A stretch of 35,451 nucleotides of DNA from SIG440 sp045645485 (GCA_045645485.1 JAZRIX010000022.1:1-35451); one strand, 5' to 3'; shown: positions 23,358-31,134, numbered from the stretch's first letter. Notes: generated by a model from the letters alone, not told the origin. A program made the numbers and translations.

Positions 23358-25541
23358 TTGGCAAAGAATCCGGTTATTGAACTTCAGAATATAACAGAAA
23401 CTCTTGAAACCAACTATATGCCATATGCAATGAGTGTTATCGTATCAAGAGCTATTCCTGAAATAGACGGCTTTAAGCCGGCTCACAGAAAGCTGCTTTA
23501 TACCATGTACAAAATGGGACTGATAAACGGTGGAAGAACGAAATCAGCCAACGTTGTGGGTCAGACAATGAAGCTGAACCCTCACGGCGATGCGGCGATT
23601 TATGAAACAATGGTGCGTCTTACCGAAGGGCATCAGGCGCTTTTGCACCCTCTTGTTGATTCAAAGGGTAACTTTGGACGTCAGTATTCAAGAGATATGG
23701 CATATGCTGCGTCAAGATATACAGAAGTAAAGTTATCAAAGATTTGCGGTGAGGTATTCAAGGATATTGACAAGGAAACCGTTGACCTGGTGGATAACTA
23801 TGACGGGACTCTCAAGGAACCCACACTGCTTCCCGTCAGCTTCCCGAATATTCTGGTAAATCCCAATCAGGGTATTGCTGTAGGTATGGCATCAAATATT
23901 TGCAGCTTCAATCTGTCAGAGATTTGCGAAGCTGCCATAAAAATGATGAAAGAGCCTGACGGGGATATTCTGGATGTTCTAAAGGCTCCTGACTTTTCTA
24001 CCGGCGGTGAAATTATCTTTGAAGAAGAAGTGATGCGTGAGATTTATGAAACGGGCAGAGGCTCCTTTAAAATCCGTGCAAAGTACGAATACGACAAAAA
24101 ACAGCATTGCATTGACATAAAAGAAATTCCGTACACTACAACTGTAGAAGCAATAATTGAAAAGATAATTGAGCTTATCAAGGGCGGAAAGCTGAAAGAA
24201 ATATCGGATATCCGTGATGAAACCGATTTGAAGGGCTTGAAAATTACCATTGACATAAAGCGAGGAACCGACCCTGAAAAGCTGATGGCAAAGCTTTTCA
24301 AGATGACTCCCTTGCAGGACAGCTTTGGATGCAACTTTAATATTTTGGTTGAAGGTTCGCCTATGGTTCTTGGTGTGAAGGATATTATCAGTGAATGGCT
24401 CAGATTCAGAAAAAGCTGTATAAAAAGAGGTATTCGATTTGATATTGACAAGAAGAGTGCAAAGCTTCATCTTCTTGAAGGTCTTGAAAAAATTCTTCTT
24501 GATATTGACAAGGCTATAAAGATTATCCGCGAAACGGAAGAAGAAGCAATGGTTGTTCCCAATCTTATGGACGGATTCGGAATAGACGAAATTCAGGCAG
24601 AATTTGTGGCAGAAATAAAGCTCCGCAACCTGAACAAAGAATATATTCTGAAGCACACTGCTGAAATCAAAGAGCTTGAAGAAACTATTGCTGAGCTCAA
24701 GGATACTCTTGACAAGAACAAAAAAATCGAAAAGATTATTGAAAAGCAGCTGAAAGAAATTATAAAGAAGTACGGTACAGAACGCAAAAGTACAATTGTG
24801 TATGGTACAGAAAATATTGCAGATGTTTTTGAAGAACAGATAGAAAACTATCCTGTTATGATGTTTGTGACAAAAGACGGTTACGTAAAGAAGATTTCAC
24901 ATCAGGCACTTCGCACCAGCGGTGAACAGAAGGTGAAGGAGAACGATGAAATTATTCAGTGCGTGGATACTGACAATACAGCAGAAGTTCTTGTATTCTC
25001 AAGCTCGGGTGAGGTATACAAAACACGTGCCCATGAGATTCCCGATACAAAAGCGAGTCTTTTGGGTGAATATATGCCCAATCTTTTGTCTATGGGCGAA
25101 GGCGAAAAGGTTGTGGGAATTGTAATTACAAAGGAGTATACGGGAAATATTTTGTTCTGCTTTGAAAACGGAAAAGTGGCAAAGGTTGATATCCGCGGAT
25201 ATGAAACCAAGCAGAACCGAAAAAAACTGATAAATGCATATTCTATGACATCTCCGTTGGTGAAAATTCTTTATCTTACAGAAGAAACAGAGCTGGTTGC
25301 CATAAGCAATATCGGAAAGGCTCTTATTTTTAAAACCGAGCAAATTGCTCTGAAGACAACAAAGAATTCTCAGGGCGTGAACGTAATGCTCCCCACCAAA
25401 AACAGCAAGCTTGCTGACGTTAAGACTGTTGAACAATCGGGAATCAAGGATGTAAAGCATTACAGAACAAAGAACATTCCGGCAAAAGGTGCTGTGATAA
25501 AGCCGGAGGATACAGAAAACGAACAACTATCGTTGTTCTGA
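23358..25541 (+). CDS. Divergent type IIA topoisomerase cleavage subunit (ParC/GyrA-like)
   Basis: The protein has 727 residues from a TTG start that follows GGAGGAGGA by about 8 bases; the frame extends to 23340 but that overlaps the ribosome binding site. The breakage-reunion domain has GFKPAHRKLLYTM, NPHGDAAIYETMVRL, and the DNA-linking Tyr121 in AASRYTEVKL. A coiled region (about 425-480) and a C-terminal beta-pinwheel region follow. The position equal to quinolone-target Ser83 of GyrA is Ala79. I see no GyrA box (QRRGGKG), so decatenation or relaxation is more likely than supercoiling. A small hairpin (AGGGA-gagaaa-TCCCT, 23321-23336) sits in the 44-base gap before it. Confidence 0.9.
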   Translation: MAKNPVIELQNITETLETNYMPYAMSVIVSRAIPEIDGFKPAHRKLLYTMYKMGLINGGRTKSANVVGQTMKLNPHGDAAIYETMVRLTEGHQALLHPLVDSKGNFGRQYSRDMAYAASRYTEVKLSKICGEVFKDIDKETVDLVDNYDGTLKEPTLLPVSFPNILVNPNQGIAVGMASNICSFNLSEICEAAIKMMKEPDGDILDVLKAPDFSTGGEIIFEEEVMREIYETGRGSFKIRAKYEYDKKQHCIDIKEIPYTTTVEAIIEKIIELIKGGKLKEISDIRDETDLKGLKITIDIKRGTDPEKLMAKLFKMTPLQDSFGCNFNILVEGSPMVLGVKDIISEWLRFRKSCIKRGIRFDIDKKSAKLHLLEGLEKILLDIDKAIKIIRETEEEAMVVPNLMDGFGIDEIQAEFVAEIKLRNLNKEYILKHTAEIKELEETIAELKDTLDKNKKIEKIIEKQLKEIIKKYGTERKSTIVYGTENIADVFEEQIENYPVMMFVTKDGYVKKISHQALRTSGEQKVKENDEIIQCVDTDNTAEVLVFSSSGEVYKTRAHEIPDTKASLLGEYMPNLLSMGEGEKVVGIVITKEYTGNILFCFENGKVAKVDIRGYETKQNRKKLINAYSMTSPLVKILYLTEETELVAISNIGKALIFKTEQIALKTTKNSQGVNVMLPTKNSKLADVKTVEQSGIKDVKHYRTKNIPAKGAVIKPEDTENEQLSLF

Positions 25542-25554
25542 ATAAAACAAACAA

Positions 25555-25586
25555 CTTTTGCAGATGAATAAAGTAATCTGCAAAAG
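25555..25586. terminator. Hairpin after the topoisomerase pair
   Basis: A perfect 11-bp stem, CTTTTGCAGAT with ATCTGCAAAAG, and a 10-base loop, 14 bases after the stop codon. There is no T-run on the plus strand, so it is a weak intrinsic terminator or an mRNA 3' end. Confidence 0.5.
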
Positions 25587-25631
25587 CTGTACTTATATTC
25601 ACTACTGTGAAAAATATGTCACAAAAGTACA

Positions 25632-25660
25632 TTTACAACAACAAAAGACGGTGATACAAT
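25632..25660 (+). promoter_or_regulatory. SigA-type promoter of the first cysteine-rich paralogue
   Basis: TTTACA (25632-25637), a 17-base spacer, and TACAAT (25655-25660), 27 bases before the ATG. Confidence 0.6.
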
Positions 25661-25686
25661 ACGTCTTGAAAGGTAGGTAATTTATT

Positions 25687-26676
25687 ATGATTTCATGTAC
25701 AGAATTTATTCCGCTTTACAGCGAATTTTTCAAGTATCTGGAGGCACACGGCGGCGAAAATGCCGTTATGGATTATTGGATACATATTTCTGACACAAGT
25801 ATAGGTGACAAAACAAACCCCAACAGCCTTGCATCAAAGTGTGAACTTTTTGGCGGGTTTGGGGGTGCAAAGGCTTATTGGGGACATACCCTGACAGAAG
25901 AAGCCTGCGACTTTATCAAGCTTTATGATTACAACCGTAACTTTATTCTCAGCCATATGCGTCATTGCCCCTCAAAGGGAATGCTAAACGATTTTGAACA
26001 TGTTGAACCCTATCACAACTACTGCGAACACTGCAACGTAATATACAGCCGTGTTCTCAAAAATTACGGCATTGAATTTGTGCGTGACCATTCAAAGGTT
26101 GATAATGCTGAATGTCGTTCACTTCTGTTTGAAACCGGAAATATGCCCGATATTGACTGGAAGAATATTACCGATGAAGAAATCCACAGTCTTGCAACCG
26201 ATGACGGTCAGGTTTCGGTTGTTGACCTCAAAACAGAGGATAACAAGTATCTACACCGTGATTTCCATCTTCTTGGGGATAATGCACTTTCATACTGCGG
26301 TGAGAACTTTGGTGACAATGCGGTTAAGGACTTCCTTACCACCTATGCAAATAACTACTATTCACCCCAGATTAAGGACATAAACGAAAGAGGTTTGGTT
26401 GCAATCAAGGAATGGATTGAAAAGGTCTATACCGTTGAAGAAGCAATTGAGCTTGTTCACTTTGATTTGAAGGACGACAGCCTTACAGTAACTATCGACA
26501 AGAGTCCTGTAATCGAATATATGCACGGTCTTAATCAGAAACCGGGCAAGTATTATATTGAAGAAACAAGAACGCTTTATTCGGCAATTGCAGATGCCTG
26601 CAACTTCGGTTTTAACCTTGAATACTATAACGAGGACGGCGGAACAAGGTTTATATTTTTTGAGCGAAAATTCTAG
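25687..26676 (+). CDS. Unrecognised cysteine-rich cytosolic protein, paralogue 1
   Basis: The protein has 329 residues with no signal peptide or membrane span. I do not recognise the family. It is about half identical to the gene at 26986. Seven cysteines are shared: Cys4, Cys74, Cys94 (RHCPS), Cys113 and Cys116 (a CxxC), Cys143 (NAEC) and Cys305. Other shared blocks are DNKYLHRDFHLLGD (His190, His194), DFLTTYANNYYSPQI, ERGLVAIKEWIE, and a C-terminal SLTVTIDKSPVIE with NEDGGTRF. The four central cysteines could bind a metal or Fe-S cluster; the HxDFH block could be catalytic. A faint resemblance to L-2-amino-thiazoline-4-carboxylate hydrolase-like proteins in the middle is not enough to assign function. 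It has its own promoter and GGTAGG ribosome site. Confidence 0.85.
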   Translation: MISCTEFIPLYSEFFKYLEAHGGENAVMDYWIHISDTSIGDKTNPNSLASKCELFGGFGGAKAYWGHTLTEEACDFIKLYDYNRNFILSHMRHCPSKGMLNDFEHVEPYHNYCEHCNVIYSRVLKNYGIEFVRDHSKVDNAECRSLLFETGNMPDIDWKNITDEEIHSLATDDGQVSVVDLKTEDNKYLHRDFHLLGDNALSYCGENFGDNAVKDFLTTYANNYYSPQIKDINERGLVAIKEWIEKVYTVEEAIELVHFDLKDDSLTVTIDKSPVIEYMHGLNQKPGKYYIEETRTLYSAIADACNFGFNLEYYNEDGGTRFIFFERKF

Positions 26677-26678
26677 TC

Positions 26679-26727
26679 GGAGGAAAATACAATAATTTCG
26701 TGTATAGAATTTGGTATTGATAAGTAG
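26679..26727 (+). pseudogene. Vestige of a third copy of the cysteine-rich gene (ribosome site plus first codons)
   Basis: Directly after paralogue 1, GGAGG is followed by codons reading I-I-S-C-I-E-F (26692-26712) and then a stop at 26725. The intact copies begin M-I-S-C-T-E-F with closely similar codons: ATAATTTCGTGTATAGAATTT against ATGATTTCATGTACAGAATT. The start is ATA, and homology ends after about seven codons at the edge of a repeat half-copy. It is best read as the remnant of a deleted tandem copy. Confidence 0.6.
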
Positions 26728-26731
26728 TAAA

Positions 26732-26789
26732 TTCCTATTATACAAAAAACTTAGCCCTGCAATAATTGTATTGCAGGGCTAAGTTTTTT
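26732..26789 (+). terminator. Strong hairpin terminator overlapping a half-copy of the dispersed repeat
   Basis: A perfect 21-bp inverted repeat (26744-26764 with 26769-26789, loop ATTG) ends in six T residues. The bases just before and into it, TTCCTATTATACAAAAAA (26732-26749), are identical over 18 bases to the right arm of repeat copy B at 12972-12989. The left arm is absent. Confidence 0.8.
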
Positions 26790-26793
26790 GGAA

Positions 26794-26819
26794 AGACCCT
26801 TCGACAGGATCAGGGTGAC
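26794..26819. repeat. REP-like 26-mer, copy 2 (inverted)
   Basis: AGACCCTTCGACAGGATCAG plus six more bases is the reverse complement of the 26-mer at 4983-5008 with two mismatches. It follows the terminator by four bases. Confidence 0.7.
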
Positions 26820-26890
26820 GGTTGGGGCAAGGTTTGAATTTGACAATCATTCTGAGATGAGCAAATGAGAGCCGAAAAATCTTTTGCAAT

Positions 26891-26947
26891 AAAGGTGGGT
26901 ATATCAAACACCTTTTTATTGACAAAAGATATCTTTTGATATAAAAT
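26891..26947 (+). promoter_or_regulatory. Promoter with palindromic operator before paralogue 2
   Basis: A near-consensus SigA promoter: TTGACA (26919-26924), 17 bases, TAAAAT (26942-26947). A perfect 16-bp palindrome, CAAAAGATATCTTTTG (26923-26938), fills most of the spacer, where a dimeric repressor would block RNA polymerase. A further inverted pair, TATATCAAA (26900-26908) and TTTGATATA (26935-26943), and a small AAAGGTG/CACCTTT hairpin (26891-26917) flank it. The repressor is unknown. Confidence 0.65.
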
Positions 26948-26985
26948 CAGTATTAAGAAAAAGTTACATAAAAGGGGCGAATATT

Positions 26986-27942
26986 ATGATTTCATGCACA
27001 GAGTTTATACCTCTTTACAGCGAATTTTTTACATTTCTTGAATCCAAGGGCGGACACGATGCGGTTATCCGTTACTGGGAGTATTTGGGCGAAAAAAGTA
27101 TCGGCGACAAGTCAAACCCAAAGAGCCTTCTTGCCTATCTTGAACGTGACGGCATTGACGGAGCGTGGAATTACTGGTCAATGTCACTGACAGAAGAGGC
27201 GTGCGATGTTTACCGCGTTTATGACCCTGTGAAAAAGACGGGATATACACATCTTCGCCACTGTCCGTCAAGAGGTATGCTCAATTCATTAAAGCATATT
27301 GAGCCTTACTGGGATTATTGCAGTCATTGTGATGTGATTTACAACAAGGCACTAGGTGAATACGGAATTACAAGAGTCCGTGATACCTCAAAAATTCACA
27401 ATGCAGAATGTGCAATTGTTATGTATCGTGCCTGCGACCCTATGCCCGGTGACGAGGTGAAGGAGGTTAGCGACCCTGCGTACCTTATGGATATCAAAGC
27501 TGAAGACAACAAATATCTGCATAAGGATTTTCACTTGAGCGGAGACCATGTGCTTCGGTATACGGGAAAGAACTACGGCGAAAACTGTGTCCGTGACTTC
27601 CTTGCAACCTACGCAAAGCGATACTACGCACCACAGATTGAGGATGCAAAAGAACGTGGCTTGATAGCCCTCAAAGAGTGGATTGAACACACCTATGAGG
27701 TGGAGGAGGCAAGTGATGTACTCCATACTGAAATAAATGAAAAATCCCTTACCGTGACCGTTGACAAAAGCCCCGTTATAGAATTTATGCGGAGCCTCAA
27801 TCAGGAGCCAAGCCCTTATTACATAGAGCAGACAAGAACACTGTATTCGGCAATTGCAGATGCCTGCAACTATGGTTTTTCCCTTGAATATTATAATGAA
27901 GACGGTGGCACAAAATTCAGATTCTTTGAACGTAAGTTTTGA
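26986..27942 (+). CDS. Unrecognised cysteine-rich cytosolic protein, paralogue 2
   Basis: The protein has 318 residues and is a tandem paralogue of 25687-26676. All seven shared cysteines are kept (including YCSHC and HNAEC), as are YLHKDFHLSGD, DFLATYAKRYYAPQI, ERGLIALKEWIE and the last 60 residues, which are the most conserved part (TRTLYSAIADACN, NEDGGTKFRFFERKF). It is about 11 residues shorter, mainly between the central cysteines and the HxDFH block. The promoter is better and more elaborate than that of paralogue 1. The broken SDR gene begins 28 bases downstream, so the original unit was probably this gene plus an oxidoreductase. Function unknown. Confidence 0.85.
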   Translation: MISCTEFIPLYSEFFTFLESKGGHDAVIRYWEYLGEKSIGDKSNPKSLLAYLERDGIDGAWNYWSMSLTEEACDVYRVYDPVKKTGYTHLRHCPSRGMLNSLKHIEPYWDYCSHCDVIYNKALGEYGITRVRDTSKIHNAECAIVMYRACDPMPGDEVKEVSDPAYLMDIKAEDNKYLHKDFHLSGDHVLRYTGKNYGENCVRDFLATYAKRYYAPQIEDAKERGLIALKEWIEHTYEVEEASDVLHTEINEKSLTVTVDKSPVIEFMRSLNQEPSPYYIEQTRTLYSAIADACNYGFSLEYYNEDGGTKFRFFERKF

Positions 27943-27969
27943 TTTTAAAATCCAGTAAAAAAGAGAAAT

Positions 27970-28226
27970 ATGAATCTGAGGGGGAAAGATAAATTTCCTG
28001 TTATGGATTAAATAATATAGTGGCTTTGATTACAGGAGCAAATAACCCACAGGAAATCATAGCCACGACAGCTTTTGCTTTTGCACGTGAAGGGGCAAAG
28101 GTGATTTTGATATATAAGAAAGTGCCAAGGCAGTTTGATAAGAATAAGATTGATAGAAATGGGGCAGAAAGATATTACGAGGCAAATGAAGGAAATGAAG
28201 ATGTTGTAGAAAGCAAACTAAAGTGA
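27970..28226 (+). pseudogene. Truncated SDR-family oxidoreductase with an apparent 32-bp insertion
   Basis: Codons 27970-27987 read M-N-L-R-G-K, and 28020 onward reads VALITGANNPQEI, AFAFAREGAKVILIYKK and so on. Joined, these make a textbook short-chain dehydrogenase N-terminus. The 32 bases between (27988-28019) break the frame and add stops. The cofactor glycine motif, normally GIG at this point, is EII. The frame stops at 28226 after about 70 residues, whereas an SDR has about 250, and I see no continuation (no NNAG, no YxxxK). It is therefore dead twice over. It lies 28 bases after paralogue 2, suggesting a former operon. Confidence 0.78.
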
Positions 28227-28524
28227 ATGAATGCTAACTATTTTGTTTTTAGCAAGCGAGCAGGCAAGAATGCTTAAAGGACCAGTGATAAAAATGTCCG
28301 GCGGACATACCCTCTGACTTGCGGATAGAGTTCTATAACGTATTTTATGTCGAAATTGGATAAAATGTTGTATATAAAAATTTTGATGAAAAGAATAGGC
28401 TGAAAAGTTTGTGAGAAATTTAACAATATTTAAAGAAAAGTCTTGATTTTTGACTAATGATGTGGTAAACTCTAAAAAGCAAAAAAAGTCGTATGGCTCG
28501 GCTTAATAGGATAGGAGAAAAATA
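28227..28524 (+). promoter_or_regulatory. Intergenic region with promoter of the OPT-pqqD pair
   Basis: This 298-bp gap has no gene. A likely promoter is TTGATT (28443-28448), 17 bases, TAAACT (28466-28471), about 54 bases before the OPT start. Upstream are a TGCTAA/TTAGCA hairpin near 28232-28254 and the small palindrome TGTCCGGCGGACA near 28295. AGGATAGGAG supplies the ribosome site. I see no recognisable riboswitch. Confidence 0.5.
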
Positions 28525-30432
28525 ATGGAAAACAACAACTTTAAACCTTATGTTCCGGCAAGTAAGGTAACTTCGGAGCTGACGGTGACATCTGTTATCA
28601 TAGGCATTTTGCTTGCGATTATTTTTGGTGCCGCAAATGCATACCTTGGACTCCGTGTGGGAATGACTGTTTCGGCATCAATTCCTGCAGCGGTTATTGC
28701 TATGGGTGTTATCCGTGTTATGATGAGAAAGAATTCTATTCTTGAGAGTAATATAGTTCAGACAATCGGTTCAGCCGGTGAATCGGTTGCTGCAGGTGCA
28801 ATATTCACTTTGCCTGCATTGTTTTTGTGGGCGGCTGAAGGCAAGATGGGAAAGCCTGGAATAGTTGAAATAACAATTATTGCTCTTTTGGGCGGTCTTC
28901 TTGGCGTGTTCTTTATGGTGCCTCTCAGAAATGCCTTGATAGTAAAAGAACATGGTATTCTTCCGTATCCTGAAGGAACAGCCTGTGCAGAGGTTCTTCT
29001 TGCGGGCGAAAAAGGCGGTGCAAATGCGTCAACGGTTTTTGCAGGTATGGGCTTTGCAGCAGTTTTTAAGTTTATAATCGACGGCATCAAGGCAGTACCG
29101 GGTGAAATTTCGCATACCTTCAAAGGCTTTGCAGGAACAATCGGTACTCAGATTTATCCTGCGGTAATGAGCGTTGGTTATATCTGCGGACCGAGAATTT
29201 CTTCTTATATGTTTGCAGGCGGTGTTTTTAGCTGGCTTGTTGCAATTCCTATGATACTGCTTTTCGGTGAGAATACAATTCTTGCTCCCGGAACTGATAC
29301 CATCGGTGCGATTTTTGCAGCAGACGGAGCTTATGGAATATGGGGAACATATATTCGTTATATCGGAGCGGGTGCTCTTGCGGCAGGTGGAATAATCAGT
29401 CTTGTAAAATCCTTGCCGCTTATTATCAAAACCTTTGCGGGAGCAATCAAAAGTATGACAGGTTCGGGCAAGAGTGCCAATCTGCGTACCGAGCAGGATA
29501 TAAATATGATATTTGTTATTGGTGCGATTGTTGTTCTTACCCTTTTGGTATGGCTTGTTCCTGCAGTTCCGGTTTCACTTATCGGTGCTGTTATTGTTGT
29601 GGTATTTGGGTTCTTCTTTGCGACAGTTTCTTCACGCATGGTCGGTCTTGTGGGAAGCAGCAACAATCCCGTTTCAGGTATGGCAATAGCAACTCTCCTG
29701 CTTGCAACCCTTATTCTTAAACTAACAGGCGAAGGCGGAGGCGGAGGAATGCACGCTGCAATTGCAATCGGATCGATTATCTGTATTGTATGTGCAATTT
29801 CAGGTGATACCTCGCAGGACTTGAAGACAGGTTATCTTCTTGGTGCAACACCAAAGAAACAGCAGATTGGTGAGATTATCGGTGTTATTGCGGCGGCACT
29901 TGCTATAGGCGGCACAATGTATCTTCTTGACGGTGCTTACGGTTTTGGCTCTGCAGAAATTGCCGCACCTCAGGCAACACTTATGAAGATGATTGTTGAG
30001 GGGGTTATGGAAGGCAACCTGCCATGGAATCTGGTTATTATAGGTGCATTTATTGCGGTAGCGGTAGAGCTTGTTGGTATTCCCGTACTTCCTTTTGCTA
30101 TCGGCACATACCTTCCCATTCACCTTAATGCCTGCATTATGGTGGGCGGTATTGTGCGTCTTGTCTTTGACAAGCTCAAGAAAAAGGAAGAGGAAAAGAC
30201 AGCAATCGTTAATGATGGTATTCTTTTCTGCTCAGGTATGATTGCCGGAGAAGGATTGATTGGTATTGTACTGGCTGTTCTTGCTATATTTGGTTTTGAC
30301 AAGGTGCTTGATATTTCCAGATTGCTCAATCTGCCTTCATGGGCTTCTAACATAGGCAGTATAGTTGTCTTCGGTTTGATTGTGGCATCACTTCTCAAGT
30401 TCTCACTTTGGAAAAAGCGTGGCGCGAAGTAA
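28525..30432 (+). CDS. OPT-family oligopeptide or metal-chelate transporter
   Basis: The protein has 635 residues and about 15 hydrophobic segments. It is typical of prokaryotic OPT proteins: VTSVIIGILLAIIFGAANAY then LRVGMTVSASIPAAVIAMGV at the N-terminus, EGTACAEVLLAGEKGG, ISGDTSQDLKTGYLLGATPK, and ELVGIPVLPFAIGTYLP toward the end. OPT carriers are secondary, proton-coupled importers of small peptides or metal-ligand complexes. The substrate cannot be told from sequence. The next gene, a PqqD-like protein, starts one base after the stop codon, so the two are translated together. Confidence 0.92.
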   Translation: MENNNFKPYVPASKVTSELTVTSVIIGILLAIIFGAANAYLGLRVGMTVSASIPAAVIAMGVIRVMMRKNSILESNIVQTIGSAGESVAAGAIFTLPALFLWAAEGKMGKPGIVEITIIALLGGLLGVFFMVPLRNALIVKEHGILPYPEGTACAEVLLAGEKGGANASTVFAGMGFAAVFKFIIDGIKAVPGEISHTFKGFAGTIGTQIYPAVMSVGYICGPRISSYMFAGGVFSWLVAIPMILLFGENTILAPGTDTIGAIFAADGAYGIWGTYIRYIGAGALAAGGIISLVKSLPLIIKTFAGAIKSMTGSGKSANLRTEQDINMIFVIGAIVVLTLLVWLVPAVPVSLIGAVIVVVFGFFFATVSSRMVGLVGSSNNPVSGMAIATLLLATLILKLTGEGGGGGMHAAIAIGSIICIVCAISGDTSQDLKTGYLLGATPKKQQIGEIIGVIAAALAIGGTMYLLDGAYGFGSAEIAAPQATLMKMIVEGVMEGNLPWNLVIIGAFIAVAVELVGIPVLPFAIGTYLPIHLNACIMVGGIVRLVFDKLKKKEEEKTAIVNDGILFCSGMIAGEGLIGIVLAVLAIFGFDKVLDISRLLNLPSWASNIGSIVVFGLIVASLLKFSLWKKRGAK

Positions 30433-30433
30433 A

Positions 30434-30775
30434 ATGAAAAAGCAAACACAGGAGAATTATCTTGAACGAATTCCCATCCGTAAGGAAGGTCTTGAGTGGA
30501 CAACAGATGAAAAAGGAACGGTGACCCTTAATATTCCGAACAAAGGTTTGTTTAACAGACTTGCACAGAAGTTTTTGAGGAAGCCTCCCGTAACTTATAT
30601 TCATCTGGACGAAAACGGAAGCTTTGTGTGGTCTTTGATTGACGGGGAAAAGAATATAATAGAAATCGGAGAGCGGGTAAAGAAACGGTTTGGCGAAGCT
30701 GCTGAGCCTCTTTATCCCAGACTTGCCCAGTTCTTTCAGGTTCTTGAAAGTTACGGCTTTATACAATGGAAATAA
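30434..30775 (+). CDS. PqqD-like (RiPP recognition element) protein coupled to the OPT transporter
   Basis: The protein has 113 residues. The C-terminal 60 or so match the PqqD family: GSFVWSLIDGEKNIIEIGE followed by RFGEAAEPLYPRLAQF and VLESYGFIQW, the winged-helix fold that binds leader peptides for radical-SAM and other peptide-modifying enzymes. No modifying enzyme or precursor peptide is visible in the window. The first 45 residues are basic and polar. The ATG lies one base after the OPT stop and has no strong ribosome site of its own, which points to translational coupling. A role in peptide sensing or transport with the OPT protein is only a hypothesis. Confidence 0.8.
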   Translation: MKKQTQENYLERIPIRKEGLEWTTDEKGTVTLNIPNKGLFNRLAQKFLRKPPVTYIHLDENGSFVWSLIDGEKNIIEIGERVKKRFGEAAEPLYPRLAQFFQVLESYGFIQWK

Positions 30776-30785
30776 AATATAGTGG

Positions 30786-30817
30786 CAGGAACTGTTTGAA
30801 ACAGTTCCTGTTTTATT
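30786..30817 (+). terminator. Terminator of the OPT-pqqD pair
   Basis: A perfect 9-bp stem CAGGAACTG (30786-30794) with CAGTTCCTG (30802-30810), a 7-base loop, then TTTTATT. Confidence 0.88.
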
Positions 30818-30882
30818 GACAAGGTGTGTTGTGTGTGTTACTATGAATTCATAGAAGGTACATCTACATATATTAATTTTAA

Positions 30883-31134
30883 GGTGGGTGTATTTATATT
30901 GAACAGTTGATTAAGGAATATAAAGCTGATACGGACAGGGTATATCTGACGGGATTGATTATGGGCGGTTACGTAGCAGGATTTACTGCTATGGCAAGAT
31001 CTGATTTATTTGCGTCAATTGCTCCCGTATGCGGCGGTGGAATGGCTTGGTGCGTATACTCAGAAAAAAAGTTACCTATAGGGGCTTTTCGCGGTGTGGC
31101 GATAAATTTTAATACAACAGAGGTGCAGAAATGA
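30883..31134 (+). pseudogene. Esterase/lipase (alpha/beta-hydrolase) relic lacking its nucleophile
   Basis: An open frame after a stop at 30880 reads IEQLIKEYKADTDRVYLTGL, then IMGGYVAGFTAMARSDLFAS, then IAPVCGGG. This is the nucleophile-elbow part of a PHB-depolymerase/carboxylesterase-like hydrolase, where GLSMGG is expected. Here the serine codon reads Ile, so the catalytic residue is gone. The N-terminal half (oxyanion region) and the C-terminal Asp/His are missing. GAFRGVAINF may be the remnant of the strand that normally reads like WAFHG. Its end overlaps the start and ribosome site of the next gene. Confidence 0.72.

Noticed and set aside
23979..24656. A 225-codon minus-strand frame inside the ParC/GyrA-like gene
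   Set aside because: Antisense shadow with no recognisable domain; the plus-strand gene is certain.
28020..28226. An intact 68-residue small protein starting at 28020
   Set aside because: It is only the N-terminal fragment of an SDR with a damaged glycine motif and a recoverable original start upstream, so it is a pseudogene.
30434..30775. A complete RiPP biosynthesis cluster around the PqqD-like gene
   Set aside because: There is no radical-SAM or other modifying enzyme and no credible precursor peptide within the window.
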